From Acridotheres tristis (taxonomy: Eukaryota; Chordata; Aves; Passeriformes; Sturnidae): a stretch of 64,000 nt of DNA. How positions within the stretch are numbered: the first letter of the stretch is position 1; each line of letters starts with the position of its first letter. The notes under the pieces were generated by a model that worked only from the letters and a program-made list of their open reading frames with translations, was not told where the DNA came from and ran no database searches. Below, piece after piece: positions 50,701 to 64,000 of the stretch. The translations under genes were made by a program, and so were the position numbers. The stretch spans positions 13,525,976 through 13,589,975 of the forward strand of contig CM072889.1 of assembly GCA_037013685.1 (NCBI GenBank), given 5' to 3'.

Positions 50701-53700
50701 GTGGAGGAGGAGAAGGGAGAAGCTCTTCACTATATAACACTACTTGCACATAGCCTGATGGAAAAAAGAAAAGTGCATTTGCCATGGGGCACTGGAAGAA
50801 ATGATGGATTGCCAGGTAGCAGACATCCCTCCCTGCTTTGGCAGGATATTGTATTCTGTGTGCCATACAGGAATGCTGATAGATCCATAAAGCATTAGCC
50901 TTTTCCTCACCCTAAAAAGCAGTGGCTGATAAATCACTCGCTCTCTGGAGTTTGTTGGGAGCAGATCACACAGCAGAAGCAGTGAAGCCTTCAGAGAGAT
51001 ACATCACTTAAAGACACTGCAGATGCCAATAGGGCTGCACATCAAGAATGCACAGACAAATCACTTTCCCTCTCCAAAATTAGATACTTCAGACTTGGAA
51101 CTTTTTTCCAAGTAAGAACTGGTTTCAGTCACACATCAGAAATATCTTCCAGAGCCTTGGAAAATCTCTGCACTCCAGTCCTAGACATCTTTTTTTTATA
51201 AAGAGTTTGATAAGTCTGCTCTCCTGTTAAAGGACACCAAATCGCAGAATATTTCATGGGACAAAATTCCATCCAGGTCCAAACCTTTCCAAACGAGCTC
51301 TTAACTGCGGGTGAGACACAGGTTTTGCAGGGGGCAGCTGGCTGTATAGCTAACCATGCAGCCACCTGAAGGATTTTGCATCTTTTGTAGAATTAAAAGT
51401 GCACAGACACAGTTGGTGTGGCTCAAAAGCTCTTCCACACACCCTCCATCTCTGGAGAACACAAAGCAGAGCATAAAAGGAGGAGACACTCAGTGTGCTG
51501 GAGTTAGAGCCACACTGGTGGTGGGATGCAGCCTTCAGGGAGGGACTCACAGCAGTCCTCACCACTGCCCAAGCTGCAGCCCCTCTCTCTTCTCCAGCAC
51601 GCAGTGAGTGGGGCTGAACACTGGCAGAGCTCCTGAGTACAAGAGAATCACTTGAGACACAGCTCTGCAGAGGGAATCAAACACAAGAGATGGGAGAAAA
51701 CTATTCACCGTGCACTGCTGCCTCTGCTGGGAGCACAGGGCAGGCATTTCTCAAGCTGATATTTTCATTTATCATCTTCTGGTGATTAATCAACAGAAGA
51801 GACATCACCAGGAGCCAGCCCAGAAGGGATCAGCCTAGAGCATTCACCTTTGGAAATAAAACTCTGCCAACAATTACCAGCCCAGGGCTGCCACACCACG
51901 GGCACCCCGCTCACACAGAGAGCTGGGATGTAAAATCACAGAGCTGTGGATCAGCTCTGCACAGTGGGAGGCACGGGGGGCACTCTGGATGTAACTGCAG
52001 GGAGATGCAGCACTCCCAGTCCCCTGCACAGGCTCAACAACACAGCACAAGCTCTGGAGCTGCTGGAGCAGAGGTGATGTGGTGCACACACAAACACAGT
52101 GCAGGGTCAGAGGGCAGAGCCACACTGGACCTTTGCAGTCCAGGCAGCCCCAGGAAGAGCTGTGGGGCTGCACACACTGACAAAGTCCCATTGTACAACG
52201 AGGAGAGAACACAGCTCTGAGATAGGATTTACAGCAGAACCAATGGAAGTAATATTGAATATATAAATTGTTCCCACTCCAAAGGAGGCCACGATGTATT
52301 CAGGTGCAATTCCAGGAGTGCTTTTTTCCCCATGTAGTGGCACTACAGTAAAACTTGATTTATGACTTATTAAATTATTTCAATGCTTAATATTATATGC
52401 AAAAACTCTGTGAAAAGACATAATAGAGGACTATTTCTGCTGGGCTCATGCAGAAGCTGTCTCCAGTCGCATGGTAATGAGGCACTTCCAAAGGTATCAG
52501 AAGTGTAACACTACTCCTCAAACACCATTTTCTGGGTAAAAGAGCAAATGGGTGACCCAGTGTCAGCTTTCATACCCAATAATTCAATAAATTGTAGGGA
52601 CAGAGAGTTCCTCTCCCTCACTGACACAGATCAGGAGTCGTTGCTGGAGCCAGTGGATTTGGAGCAGCCCCAGCAAGAGGGGAGACCCTGGAACAAAGGA
52701 ATGTGAAGCAGCATGAAGAGTCTCAATCCCAGGCAGGGTGGCTCTGGGGCAGCCAGAGGGCAACTGAGCTGCTCAGCCACTGTGCAGCAGGACAGGCACC
52801 ACCTCTGCTGGTTGACATTTCCCCCACAGCATCTTCTTCCTCCCCCTCCCTCCCTCTCAGGCTTCTTCTCTCTCATTAAGGAAAGGTCACTGCACTCCAT
52901 GGCAAGGAGAAAAAATTGCAAACCAAAGGAATTTCTGTTTTTACAGCCACTTTCTCCAAGTACCCACCAGGGCCCTGGGGGTTTTGTGAGCCTCATCCTG
53001 CAGAAGAGCAGTGCCTGATGTTCCCCAGGTGCACGTTCTGCTCACGATGGGGTACAGCATTGTTCTACCCCTCTGCTGCAGACACCTCCTGCTCCCAGAG
53101 GCTCTGCTTGGGGCTTTTCCTGCTCCAGGTCTCCCATCACAGATGTCATGTCTGTGCTGAGCTGTCCCAGAACCCTTCTGTGCCTGGGAGGTGAGGGCTC
53201 CTCAAGGTGTGCAGAGCTGTCCCTTGCCATCAGCAGCTCCCTCATCATTTGCCCCAGCTCCAGCTCCATCCCCTTGGGAGAGGCACAACCCCTTGCAGTG
53301 ACTATTTTTTGTCAGCTGCATTCATGGCCCCACCTTTCCAGAGGTGATGCCAGCAGCAGCAGCCCAAGAAGCCATCCAAGTTCTCCTGGATGGCCAGGCT
53401 CAGAGCACAGCACACCTTGGGCTTTTCAGAATCAGCATCCTCACTTGCATCTGTGAGGATATTAGTAAATCTCAGAGAGCCTGGTTATTAAGATTGCATC
53501 CTTCCTGCACAAGCCAAATATTAACTTAATAAAAGAACCCAGCAAGATTTAACACTGGTGCATTTGAAGGTATTTTCCAAATAATAACTAATTATTTGCT
53601 GGACACTCAGGCAGGTTTCACTGATCTGTAGAGGAGGACAGTTCATTGACAGAAGGGAAGTTTCGTTTTAAAAGGAGCCTCACTAAATGTTCACATTTGT

Positions 53701-55383
53701 CTCATTTCCAATCAGTTAGAATAATGAACCACCTTACACAGAGAGATTTATTTTGTTTTTAAATGCTAAATCATTTCTGCATACAATGCATAAATGTCAG
53801 ACCTCTCAAACAGTTCTTCAGGGATTTGGTTTATATTATTACTATTAAACATGAAGCAGAAATTGAGAAGCAGGTAAGTGTGATGCAGAGGTATTTTCAT
53901 CTGCCTCCCTCTGTCCTTTAAATAAGATTGCAAAACCCACCTGAACTATGGGTGTCTCAAGCAGAAATTCTCTCCAAATACAGAAATCAGTGTCTGAGCA
54001 TGTTACAGGAACAGGATAGGAAAGAAAGGGAGAATAAGTTACTGTGCTCTATCCACTGCTCCATGTTGTGACTGGTGTAGGGCACTTCAAAGGTTTTCAA
54101 TAAACTCAGGGATTAGTGCAATTAGGTCAAAACTTCTCATTAATGAAGAATGAACAAAGCTGTTGACAAATTACTCCAGAGAGCTTGGCCAGCACTGGAA
54201 AAAGCAAATAGAAGCAAGCCCAAGCTTGTTATTTTTAGTGCTTTGGGCTTGTTGAAATCAGTCTCCTGGTACTGGAGGTGTGGGGGACTTGACTGGGCAG
54301 GACTTGGAGCTGACTCTGCCCAGCACAGGACCCAGAACCATAAAACACAGATGAGAAGAGCAGGGACTGAGGCCCTGCCTGGGAGGCATCTCCAGAGGAA
54401 CCCAAGTGCAAGTGGCATTTTAGGACATAATTTTAACCTCAGCCTAAGTGCAAGCATTTAGAAATAAAAGTGACCACAATGTATTATTCAATGGTCTGTT
54501 TTAGAAGGGAGTGAATAATTTAAACAATACATGCTTAGAGCTGAGTGACTTTACCTCCCCTTGCTCCCCTTTCTCTTGCTGCACCTTCTCTGAGGCCAGC
54601 AGTAAATGTCCTGCTGATTTTGGCAGCATGGAGCAAGCAGCATTCAGGTCTTACCCATGGCCCTTCGGGATTTTTCACCATTAGTGACCTGGGAAAGAGT
54701 AAGAAGGAAGATCTTAGGGAGAAAGAGGTCTGGCTCCATTAGAAACTGCTCTCACAAACGAGAATTGCTGTCAGTCAGCAGTATTTAGTACTCACAAAGT
54801 GAGTGTGGGTGGCTTTGGTTTAGCTTCCCCTGGAAATCAAGACTGATTCAGCAAGAAGGTATATTCAGTTTAAGAGCAAAATACCTCATTTTTGTGTGAT
54901 ACAAAGCACTGAGCCAATACAAGCACACTCTGTCAGTCCAAGCACCTTGCAAATGTATAAAAGGTTCACTATGTTCTGCCGAGTTTCTGCCAGACCAGGC
55001 ATTGCCAAGGGAACCTATCCTTGTTCACAGGACAGGAATGCTGCCACGGAGAGCTCCCACAGCTCTAACACCCTGCATGCACACGGGCCAGCAGCATCCA
55101 ACCCTTTGGGACCCCTAGCCACAAAATGACAACTCCAAATTGCAAGGCAATGCCATTAAAAGCAGCCCTGCCTGTAAACCCCTGGCTGAATCCAATCAGG
55201 AGTTTTAGAAGATAAAAACTTGAGTAAAAAAGGAGTCACTGTTTGTCTTGTGACAGCCTCTTAAGCATTGACAGGAGGGAAGATCAAGCAGAGGTGAACT
55301 TTGAAGTGTTGGGATTTAGAGTGCAGAAGCTCCACTCAGATGCCTCCAGACCAGACAACCCTGGGAGCTCCTTCACTGCCTGG
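47736..55383. other. Upstream flank of GPC3, no gene recognised
   Basis: Unique-looking sequence. The block 48490-48860 is AT-rich, repeat-free and could be a conserved non-coding element. No exon, recognised microRNA hairpin or transposable element was found. Confidence 0.6.
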
Positions 55384-55388
55384 CTCCC

Positions 55389-56062
55389 TGTCCTGGTTTA
55401 GGGCGAATTTGGGGAAAAACCTCCGGAAGGAGCCCCCAGACAGCAAACCCCACGACTCCTCCCCCCCACCACCGGGTTCGGGAAGAATTTCCTCAGAGAA
55501 GAGTGGAAAAAAAGACCTGTTTATTTAACAAGCAAAACACTCCCCAGCACAGGGAAACAACAACACCAGCTGACAAAAAAACTCTTTCACCGTTCTGAAG
55601 GGATGGCAATCTCAGTCTCTCCGGCGAGTGGTCGCCCAGTTATCAGTCTCTGGCGCTGGAGAATGACTGCTGCAGGTGACAGAGTGTAGGCTCCCGGTGT
55701 TTCTTGGGGTTTCCCAGGTCCCCGTCCAGAACAGGTCCAGATGGTATCCAGGAGAGGGAGGGGACGGGGTGGAAAAGAAAACAGTCCAGGGGAAAAGTTG
55801 GACTGCCTAGCTGAACTAACTAACAAGCAAAAAGCAAGGGCAAAGCGAAGGAAAGAAAAAAAGAGGCAGAAGCGAGCAAGCAGGCAAGCAAGCAGAGCCA
55901 AAACCTCTCCTAAACATAGACCATGGGGGAGGTGAGCCGGCTGATAACAAGACAAAACAAAGCTTCACTTTCAGAGTCAGTCCTGTAAGCACAGGACATA
56001 ATACCAAACATAATCAGAACACACAATTGGAGATACAAACACCATAACATCACCCTAGGACA
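55389..56062 (-). mobile_element. Solo LTR with 5-bp target-site duplication, upstream of GPC3
   Basis: This 674-bp element is bounded by TGTCCTGG and CTAGGACA, giving short inverted termini with TG...CA. It is flanked by a perfect direct repeat CTCCC (55384-55388 and 56063-56067). On the minus strand it carries AATAAA (55520-55525) near its 3' end, which sets the orientation. A 5-bp duplication is typical of ERVL/class III-like and some class II elements. No internal retroviral sequence remains, so an LTR-LTR recombination is inferred. The sharp ends and intact duplication suggest a fairly young insertion. Confidence 0.88.
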
Positions 56063-57201
56063 CTCCCACACCTCTCCATTCCCAACACAGGGTAATGGCC
56101 TCACTCTGCTTTACTGGGACAGTGAGGAGATAAATCCATAAGTACACTGAAGAGGATCAGCAGTGACCACGCAGAGGTCACCCTCACACCTTCCTCAGTG
56201 ACAGCCCAAATGGACAGGCCAGAGATGTCCCTGTGTGTTCCTGGGATTAGCACCAATTAAATACCCTGGGGAAACCACATCCTTTAGAATCATGAAGAGA
56301 CTCAGGTTCCTACCTTGGAAAAAAGCTTTGACAAGGCAGGTAATTCCCACTGGCCGTGCAACTGCAACACCAGAAATCTCCAAGGTTCTGAGAAGATGAA
56401 GATGCCATCTTCATTTCCAAATGGATTTCCACATTTATTAGATATTCCTGATAGAAATGTATGAGTAAGACAGATCCAATTAGTTCATCTAATGGTCCTG
56501 CATGATGAGATTGGCCTAACTATCTGAGCACAGGATTTTGCATAAATGAAAGAGCATTCCCATAAAATAGAAAATTTAATTTAGCAATTTGGAAAGAAAA
56601 TTGACGATCTTTTGAGAAAACTAATAGGTTTTTACTATGTAATATAAGCTCACCTATCTAGTATGGAGAAAACATATAAAGCATTAAAGAAACAACCCTA
56701 CCACTAAATGTAATAATAATAAAACCTCCTCAAATTATTTCTTATTACCCTTCTTTGTTCATTTTCAGACTCTCCAGAAACAGGGACTCTCTGAGCTCCT
56801 GACTGGTAATCTCAACGATCCCCCAGAGAGCTGAAAAGAGCACACTCCCTGCAAGCTGCCACTCAAAAAACAAAGGGACATTTTCTGCTTTGTCACCTAA
56901 AAGGTGGCCCTGAGGCTCAGATCATGGCTAGTGTGAGCTGCCCAAGCTGCAATTTCATGGCTCTGTTGGCTGAGCCATGCCAATCTGTCTCTTTTCTGGA
57001 AACATTTGCAATTACCTGAGGCCTCTGTTTGAGGAGACATTAATCCATAATCCATCAGATCAGAAGCACTGGATGGATTATCTGCCCTCCTATCACCACA
57101 GTTTCAAATTGCCTCTCGTTGTACCTGCCCCTCACTCATTTGTGTTGGTCTGGAGGCATCCGGATTACATCTGAAAATGCTACAGATGGAGACCCTGGGG
57201 G

Positions 57202-57260
57202 TTCCTTCCTTCCTTCCTTCCTTCCTTCCTGGAATCCTTCCTTCCTCCCTTCCTCCCCAG
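57202..57260. repeat. (TTCC)n tetranucleotide microsatellite
   Basis: About seven perfect TTCC units, a short GGAA break, then imperfect TTCC/TCCC units. This is a polypyrimidine tract on the plus strand and may be length-polymorphic. Confidence 0.92.
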
Positions 57261-60200
57261 GATTTCCCCCCAGAGAGGAACAGGACACACAGAGCTGATA
57301 GTCCTGGCAGAAAATGCCTTTATTTTTTAGGCTGTCAAACCACAGCCTATGCACACCAACAGCAGCTAAAGCTGTCAAGCATGGCATTAACATCACCTGC
57401 ATCTTAGGTTCCCCTAAATCCCCAGCTTTGCCATTGCTGGGGCCACCTGAAGCCAACCAGTGTAGTTCCTCTGTCACAATGCCAGGAGCTGAGCAGATCG
57501 GGGCTGTACAAAAGAAACCTCCTCCATCCCTGCCCCAAATCCCCCAGTGGCACTTACCCCTGAACCGGGCAGCAGGGCAGGATACTCAGAAACAACATTC
57601 CACAGCTGAGCAAAGGAGAGTTTGCCTGTGATGAGATGGTTCGAGGCACTCAGCATCAGATGCAGAGCACGTGGGACCCGTACGGGCTCGGTGATGCACG
57701 GAGATATTTACCTGACCACTCAAATGAAGGCAAAGTGTTTCAACAGCTGCCAAGGGCACAGAAAGTGGCTTCAGAGGCATAGCTAGAGATTTCTCATAAG
57801 CAGTGAGAAGTGCAAAATTAAAAGCTGTGCCAGTGTTTCTGCACTGGATTTTGGGTTATGGATTGTTACGGATTAATCATGTATCTGTCGTGCTTGGAGC
57901 ATTCACATCCACCTTCAGCTCATTTTTGAATGCTACTTCTGTTTTCCAGATTGCAACAACAGCAGAAATCCAAAAGTTGGTCCCACAATGTGCAAAATTA
58001 CTGATTTCTTCAAAGAAAACCTCCCCCTCCAGCTGCCCTGCTTCTCTAGGTTATAATGTGTGGAAAGGGAATTAATTAACCCAGGCAGCTCTCTGGTACA
58101 CACGTGAACTCACCACAGCCCATGTAAAACCTGCTTAGAAATGCTGGCTTAGCAGGCAGGCAGGCTCTAAATACAGCTGCAGATGGAATCCCTGAACATT
58201 CCAGTGCTAGTTCTGAACAGGAATAACTTGACATTTAATTCTAGGACAATAGTGAAATGTCAACATCTGTTGTGGAAATACAGTATAATTATTAAATTGA
58301 CACCACTTGCATTTTTTAAGGATGTGGTGATATTAACATCACACTGGGATCCACTTGGACAAAGCCATGTTGAGCTTTTATGGTTTAAGTTAAAGAGAAC
58401 AACTGTCCAGACTAGAGCAGAATAGGACCAGGCCCTGCTCTGGGCAGATTTATTTCAAGGATGGAGACCTTAGCATTCCAGTCTGCCAGCTCTGAGATTG
58501 CAATATCCAGATTATTGGATTGCTCCAGTCCCTAAATGCATCACCCACAGCCCTTAGAGGGAGAGCCTGTAACTACCATGGAGACCTCAGACCATCCCAA
58601 GGGTCTCTCTGGGATACAGCAGAACACACCAAAGCTTGCTCAGTATTTAATTATAAATCTAAAGACTGTCACAAAGGTTTATCCAAGAATTTCACCTTTT
58701 GCTTCCTCTGATTATGGAGAGACTGATATCCAAGCCTCAAAACTGTTGTGATCTTGGTTTGATGTCTTCCAAGTGAAACATCTCCCCACCTCACAGGGGT
58801 GCGATGGTGGAGACAATGTGAGACCCCACAGAAGCTGAGAGAGCTGGAAAGCAAGAGCTCAGCTCCAAGGCTCAGCTCACAGATGGGGATCCCAGCAGGA
58901 GCTCTGCCACTTGCAGCTCCTCTACACCAGACAAGAGCCGCAGGCAGGCAGCGAGTGCTGCAGCCAGAAACAGCCTGGAAATAGAGCAAATAACAGTGCA
59001 TTTTGGGCAGGACACCCAAACCCCTCTGCACCACTCAGTCCCAGCCAGGAGCAGAGCTGAGCAGCTCACCTGGCTCGCAGGATTTTGTCCAAGAAGAACC
59101 TGTGGCTCCCTGTGCCCCCCAGAACCCTGAGAGGCACCAGCATGGGCAGCAGCTCCTCGGTGCTACATGGCATTATTGCAAGAATTGTCAAATCACTGCT
59201 GCCCATCGTGGCTAAAACAGAATCACAGGACAAGCTGAAGCACCACAGACTTGGCACTGAGTGAGCTTCTGAGCTGTGTTTTATGAATTGGTCTGAACAC
59301 AGGCCAAATCCCAAAGGACTCAAGGACATCAGTGCCATAGATTTTTTGATCTGAAGGGAAGTTACTGTATTCAACCATTATGGGGTGATGTTAAAGAATG
59401 GTCACTAAAGCCAGTCAGCAATGGGGCAGCATGTTAGCAATCCTGGCTTATTTGGAAAGCAATAAATACAAAAACTGGTCTTGTTTTCCCCTCCCAATGC
59501 TCATGCATATAGAGATTTTTTTAAAAAATGCCTAGGTCAGGTGGTTTGTCTCCTTGGACATTTTACACCACTCACAAAAGGAGGAGCCTTTTGTTTTCCC
59601 AGGGTCAGATCCAGAGAAGTGCTGAGTCTGAAAATTTAGTTGTGGGTATTTTAAGGGTGAACTGAATGCAGGAGAGTATTGCATGCAGCACAGCAGATTC
59701 TGGTTCTTGGCATCAGTCTGAGCATCCTGAGCCCACAGTCAGGTTGGTGCCAGAGCCACAGAGAAAAACGCAGAGAGGTCACCAGTGATCCCAAACTAGG
59801 AAAATGAAATGCAGGTTTATTCCCATACCTAAGTTCTTGGCTGTGCAGGGAGCTGGAGTGGGAAATCCAGATTGTTACCTGTTAGTTACCACCCAAGGGA
59901 AAGGGGAAGTGGCTGTGAGCAGGCACAGCCTGTGCAGAGAGGGGCTCAAACACCCTGTGCAGCATGTGATGGCACTTCAGCTCCTGCAGCAACCACTGAA
60001 CTGATCAGCAACAAATCCAGAAGGCTGAACTCTGCTAAAATAGAGGTTAGTCCTCAAGTTACAGAGCTGAAAATGGGGCAATGGAGCTGGGCTCAGCACC
60101 AGCACTTTGAGCTTTTAATGCCAACCCAAATCCTGGCCCAGCTGAAGTTGGTGGGGATTTTCTCGTTGACATTCTGCCCTTGGATTTTGCAGAGGGCTGG

Positions 60201-62487
60201 ATTTCCCTGCAGAGCAGCTGGAAAGCTTTCCTTCATTTCGACCAACATCACACAGCTCTGCAAAGAGATTTGCTCTGTATTTCCTTGGATTTGAGCTTGG
60301 CACTAGGTCAGACCCTGACACAGTGGCATAAAAGAACTGCAGGAACACAGCTCACAGGGCCAGTACCAAGAAACAGTGGAAATGTTGCTGCTATCCCACA
60401 AACTCTGGGACCAGTACAATACCAACTGCAAGCCAGGGGCTAATACCCACCAGTCCTGGGTTTTGTTCATCCAACTAGCTCATTCCAGTGCCTGCTGGTA
60501 CATGATTAAATATTTAGCAGAGGAATCTATTCACTGTGAAAACAGTTTTTCAGTTTAATGCTCCATGTTTTCTAGGTGGTGGGGTGGACAGGATTTGGGG
60601 ACAGAGGGAACATTCCTCTGAAAAGCTACTTTAAGCCATTCTACCATTAGCAGCCAGAAAAGGTGAGGAGTTTCCTCAGCCAGCTCCAGTCCTGCCAGCA
60701 GACACTGGTAGCAAACCAACCACACAATCACACACAATGGGGCAGGTCCTGGTCCAGGTGCTGGGACCACCAAGGAACAGGCTGGGAGGTGACCTGAAAC
60801 GGAGTCAAGGCTTTATCTCTTCAGCTGATAACACCCACAGAGCACTGAGTTTTCTTCCTCCCCCATTCTAAGCAGATTAACAACAGTCTTGGAGCGAGTG
60901 GTTTTCCAAATTCAATCCTTAAAACTCCATCATGACCTGTTTGCTGTTTACTCCTGTAAATCCACAGGAGAGTGATAGCAGAGGAGAAACACCACTTCCA
61001 AAGATAAATAAAATTTCTGTCCCCACTGGGGCCAGGGAGCCACATCCAGAAGGCAGCAACTGCCCACCTGGCCATCTTCCTCCCTGAATGCATTTTGAAT
61101 TTCATCTCATCATACAGCAGTGAGAAAAAAACAACTGAGGAAACCACCTCTTCCCATCCTGGAAAAAGCCCACCAGTTCAGCACCAATTATTTATGTCCC
61201 TCTAGATGGAAAAAAAACCCAAACATTTTTTAAAAATGCAGAAAGAGAGAATAAATTTGTCACTGGTCAGGGCAAGGGACCAACACTTCCTCTGGCTCTG
61301 GCAGCCTCAAGTCCAGGATTTACTTGCCTCACATCAGCAGTCACAGTGGCATAACTGTGGAAAGTGAGGATGAGCAAGAGCAGGGGTTGCCAGAAGTGCA
61401 GGTTGTGTTTTCCTGGCCCATCCTCTGCTCAGAATATATCTGTGGCACAGGACACGTTTCTCCCACAGAGCTGCAAGAGCTCCACCAGATTGAAGACACT
61501 AATAAAAATTTTAAATGAAGCCAAGGTGTCCTCCCAAATGCTTCACACAGGAGGACATGAAAAATTATTTGAGAGAGCAAGCAAACCAGAAGCATTTCTA
61601 GGAGGAGTTGACTGGAGCAATCTACATTGATTTAAATCCACTGGTGCCTGCAGCTCTGCAGGCACAGCCCTGAGGGCAGGCAGGGGTTGGGCAGAAATCA
61701 GGTTTGGAGCAGCAGGAGGGCACAAACTCACAGTGCAAGATGGCCAGGGCTCCAAACACCAACACTGGACACTTCTCCCCGCAGACACCTCTGGGGTCTG
61801 GGGGCTTTGCTTTCTGTTGTTCTTCTGTGGGGTTTTGTTTTTTTTTATTTCCCAAGTGAAGCTTTGAAAAATTTGGAAGAAGCAGCAGAGCAGGGGCGAG
61901 CAGGACAGAGCCACGCTGAGTTTCCAATCATGTCTCCCAACTGTATCATTCTCAAGATAACTGAGAGAGACTTGGGGTTTATTGCAGTCACTGAGATATG
62001 TCTGACTCTTGCAGATTAATAATATCCAGCAGGCTTTTGCCCAGCAGCAATCACATTGCTTCACTGAGAGGCCTGGGCTTTCTCCCCATCCTGGCTGTTC
62101 TGTCACTTCCAATGACGAGTTAACAGACAGCTGCTCTGCCAACACTGCACTGGAGCACGAGGATTCCCTCAGAAACATAAATTGCAGCTGGTGCTGTTGG
62201 TGAGAGCAAAAAACAGACAAAAAAATTGTTAGTGCAGTTGAAGAGGGCTTTGAGAGGAACATCTCAGAGGAGTTTCCTTGGAGCCACTCATAGGGCTGCT
62301 CCTGCCCAGGGCACCAACCACAAAGCCTTCAACATCCTCCTTTGACACCCCAAGTGTCCTTGCTTTGCTTTGAAGTCCACGGGTCATAAAACCATGGGTA
62401 TTATTTGCTACACTGACAAATCCATATTGCTTTGTTCTTCAAGTCATATATTCCCACTGGGCATTTGCTGCTACATGTCCATACAAC

Positions 62488-62517
62488 AAAAAAAAAGAAA
62501 AAAAAAAAAAAAAGAAA
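62488..62517. repeat. A-rich tract in upstream flank
   Basis: A9 G A16 G A4 run. Confidence 0.9.
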
Positions 62518-64000
62518 ATCAAGGAGAGGCATAAACTCAAGTCAGAGGCAGCATTAACAACCATCTGACAAACTCCAGTTAACTCTGGAGTTAACTCATT
62601 TTTTAAACCACTGGAAGCTGTATTAACTTGCACAGCAGCCAGCAGCAGAAGCTGTGAAGTCAGGTGAGACCACGGTGGTAAATCCCCATGGAGCTGGTTG
62701 ACAGCACCATGATGCTGCCAAGAGCATCCCTGCACTCAGGGGACATGGGTACCAGGGCAAGCAAACGCCACAAATGGGAAAAGACATTTATTATGCAGAG
62801 CTAATAATGCCATTAGAGTAAACGGAGTTTGCCCAGAGGAATAACAAAGCAGTGAGATGGTTACAGGAGATGCTGGAGGGTTCTCCTGGGCACGGGGGAT
62901 GATGCTGCTCGGGTGGACCCTGCACATCCATCCTCATTCACCGCATCCCCTTGGCTTTTGTGGGACAAAACCTGCAGGGTGCTGCAGCAGTCAGCCCTCC
63001 CTGAGCCAGAGGGAGCCTGGAGCTGGAGAATTTATCCACTGAGCTGAAGATTTCTCGCTGTATTTTATTTAGAAACAGCCTGCCCTCATGTGGTGAATGA
63101 AAAACCAGGAGGCTGAAGATTTTGGACTAAAACTGTCCAGCAATGTGTCAGGGTAGGGGCCAGGAGCCAGGCAGGGAAGTATCCTCACAGCTAAGTCACA
63201 CACAGCTTTTTCCTCAGTCATTTTTGTGCTTGCTTCCCTTCCCATCCGCACGGCACCCACTTCTGCTGGCTGGTGATTCTCAGATAGCCACGGGCAAGTG
63301 CCCTGAGAGAGCCCCTGTGTGCCCAGCACAGCACCAGGGCTGCAGCAGCCACTCCCATGGCTGAGCTGGTCCCACAGCACGGCCATGAGGGGCTCCACAA
63401 AGCCAAGGCAAGCTCTCCATGGAGGCAGAGCACTGGGGCTACAACAGCTGAAATGAGGAAAAGCCCCATTTCCTGTCAGTTCATGGGCAAAGCAGTAAGT
63501 AGATTTTCTTGAACAGCTCCAGTGACACTTTCCATGAGGGTGCAGCTCAGAAGGAAATTGCACATCACATAAGGTGATTTCTGGGCAGCTTCTTGGAGCA
63601 GCCACAGTTTATCGTGACAGGGAATAAAAGCTCTACCCAGAATCAACATTGACCAGAATAAATAAAACCAAGCTGAGCAAGAGCCAAGGAAGCTGTATTT
63701 TCCCCATCCAATCAACTTTTTCTTACATTAGTGATATGCACAAATCTTCCAAAGCAGCACTGAAAAACCAGCTGTGATTCAAGACCAGGATCACCAAGAA
63801 GCAGCTGGGACAGTAACTCAGGGGCAGCGAGTGATGCTGTGGGCCAGGAGCCAAGACTGCCCAGTAGCCAGCCTCAGTGAGAGCTCTGGTATGAGGCTGC
63901 AGCTCATGGCTCAGACAGGACCCCCTGATATGCAAACAGGGCACAGTTACTCCTGTTTGGGGCTTGCAGGATCCCAAAACCCAGTGAGAAAACAAGACAA

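Larger units (their letters stand above)
56068..64000. other. Distal upstream flank, no gene recognised
   Basis: Mostly unique sequence with one TTCC microsatellite and one A-rich tract. A 239-codon minus-strand open frame at 61543-62262 has no recognisable domain. No neighbouring gene of the GPC3 locus is visible up to the right edge. Confidence 0.6.

Noticed and set aside
47736..64000. Possible miR-106/miR-363 cluster upstream of GPC3
   Set aside because: This cluster lies upstream of GPC3 in other vertebrates, but I found no match to its seed-containing mature sequences on either strand. It probably lies farther away.

Overview
The window is vertebrate nuclear DNA from a bird, most likely a songbird. 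The evidence is the 3'-end fragments of the CR1 LINE, two solo LTRs of types familiar from passerine genomes, and two exons of a vertebrate gene separated by kilobases of non-coding sequence. There is no prokaryotic gene organisation. Nearly all the many short open frames are chance frames.

The one gene I can identify is GPC3 (glypican-3, a GPI-anchored heparan sulfate proteoglycan), on the minus strand. Exon 1 coding sequence is at 46953-47118 and exon 2 is at 38127-38288. Both have canonical splice signals, and both introns interrupt the frame in phase 1. Together they encode residues 1-109: a signal peptide and the start of the cysteine-rich glypican core. Exon 3 and later exons lie beyond the left edge.

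Layout, left to right. (1) 1-38126 is the 5' part of GPC3 intron 2. It holds three clear CR1 fragments and one doubtful one, a plus-strand solo LTR (27035-27601), a 33-bp minisatellite (23527-23625), homopolymers and microsatellites, and several AT-rich blocks that could be conserved non-coding elements. (2) 38127-38288 is exon 2. (3) 38289-46952 is intron 1, mostly unique sequence, with a small CpG-rich patch near 41085-41200. (4) 46285-47735 is a CpG island containing exon 1, a short upstream ORF and a promoter with two near-identical CCAAT/GC-box modules plus a weaker third, an E2F-like site and a (CCCCG)n tract. (5) 47736-64000 is the upstream flank, with no recognisable exon. It carries a minus-strand solo LTR (55389-56062) with a perfect 5-bp target-site duplication, in the same orientation as GPC3 and about 8.3 kb upstream of its start codon.

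I found no complete gene, tRNA, rRNA, recognised microRNA, CRISPR array or operon-like system. The most interesting structure is the promoter: a duplicated CCAAT-N7-GC-box unit at a 53-bp period, followed by a 6-codon upstream ORF.
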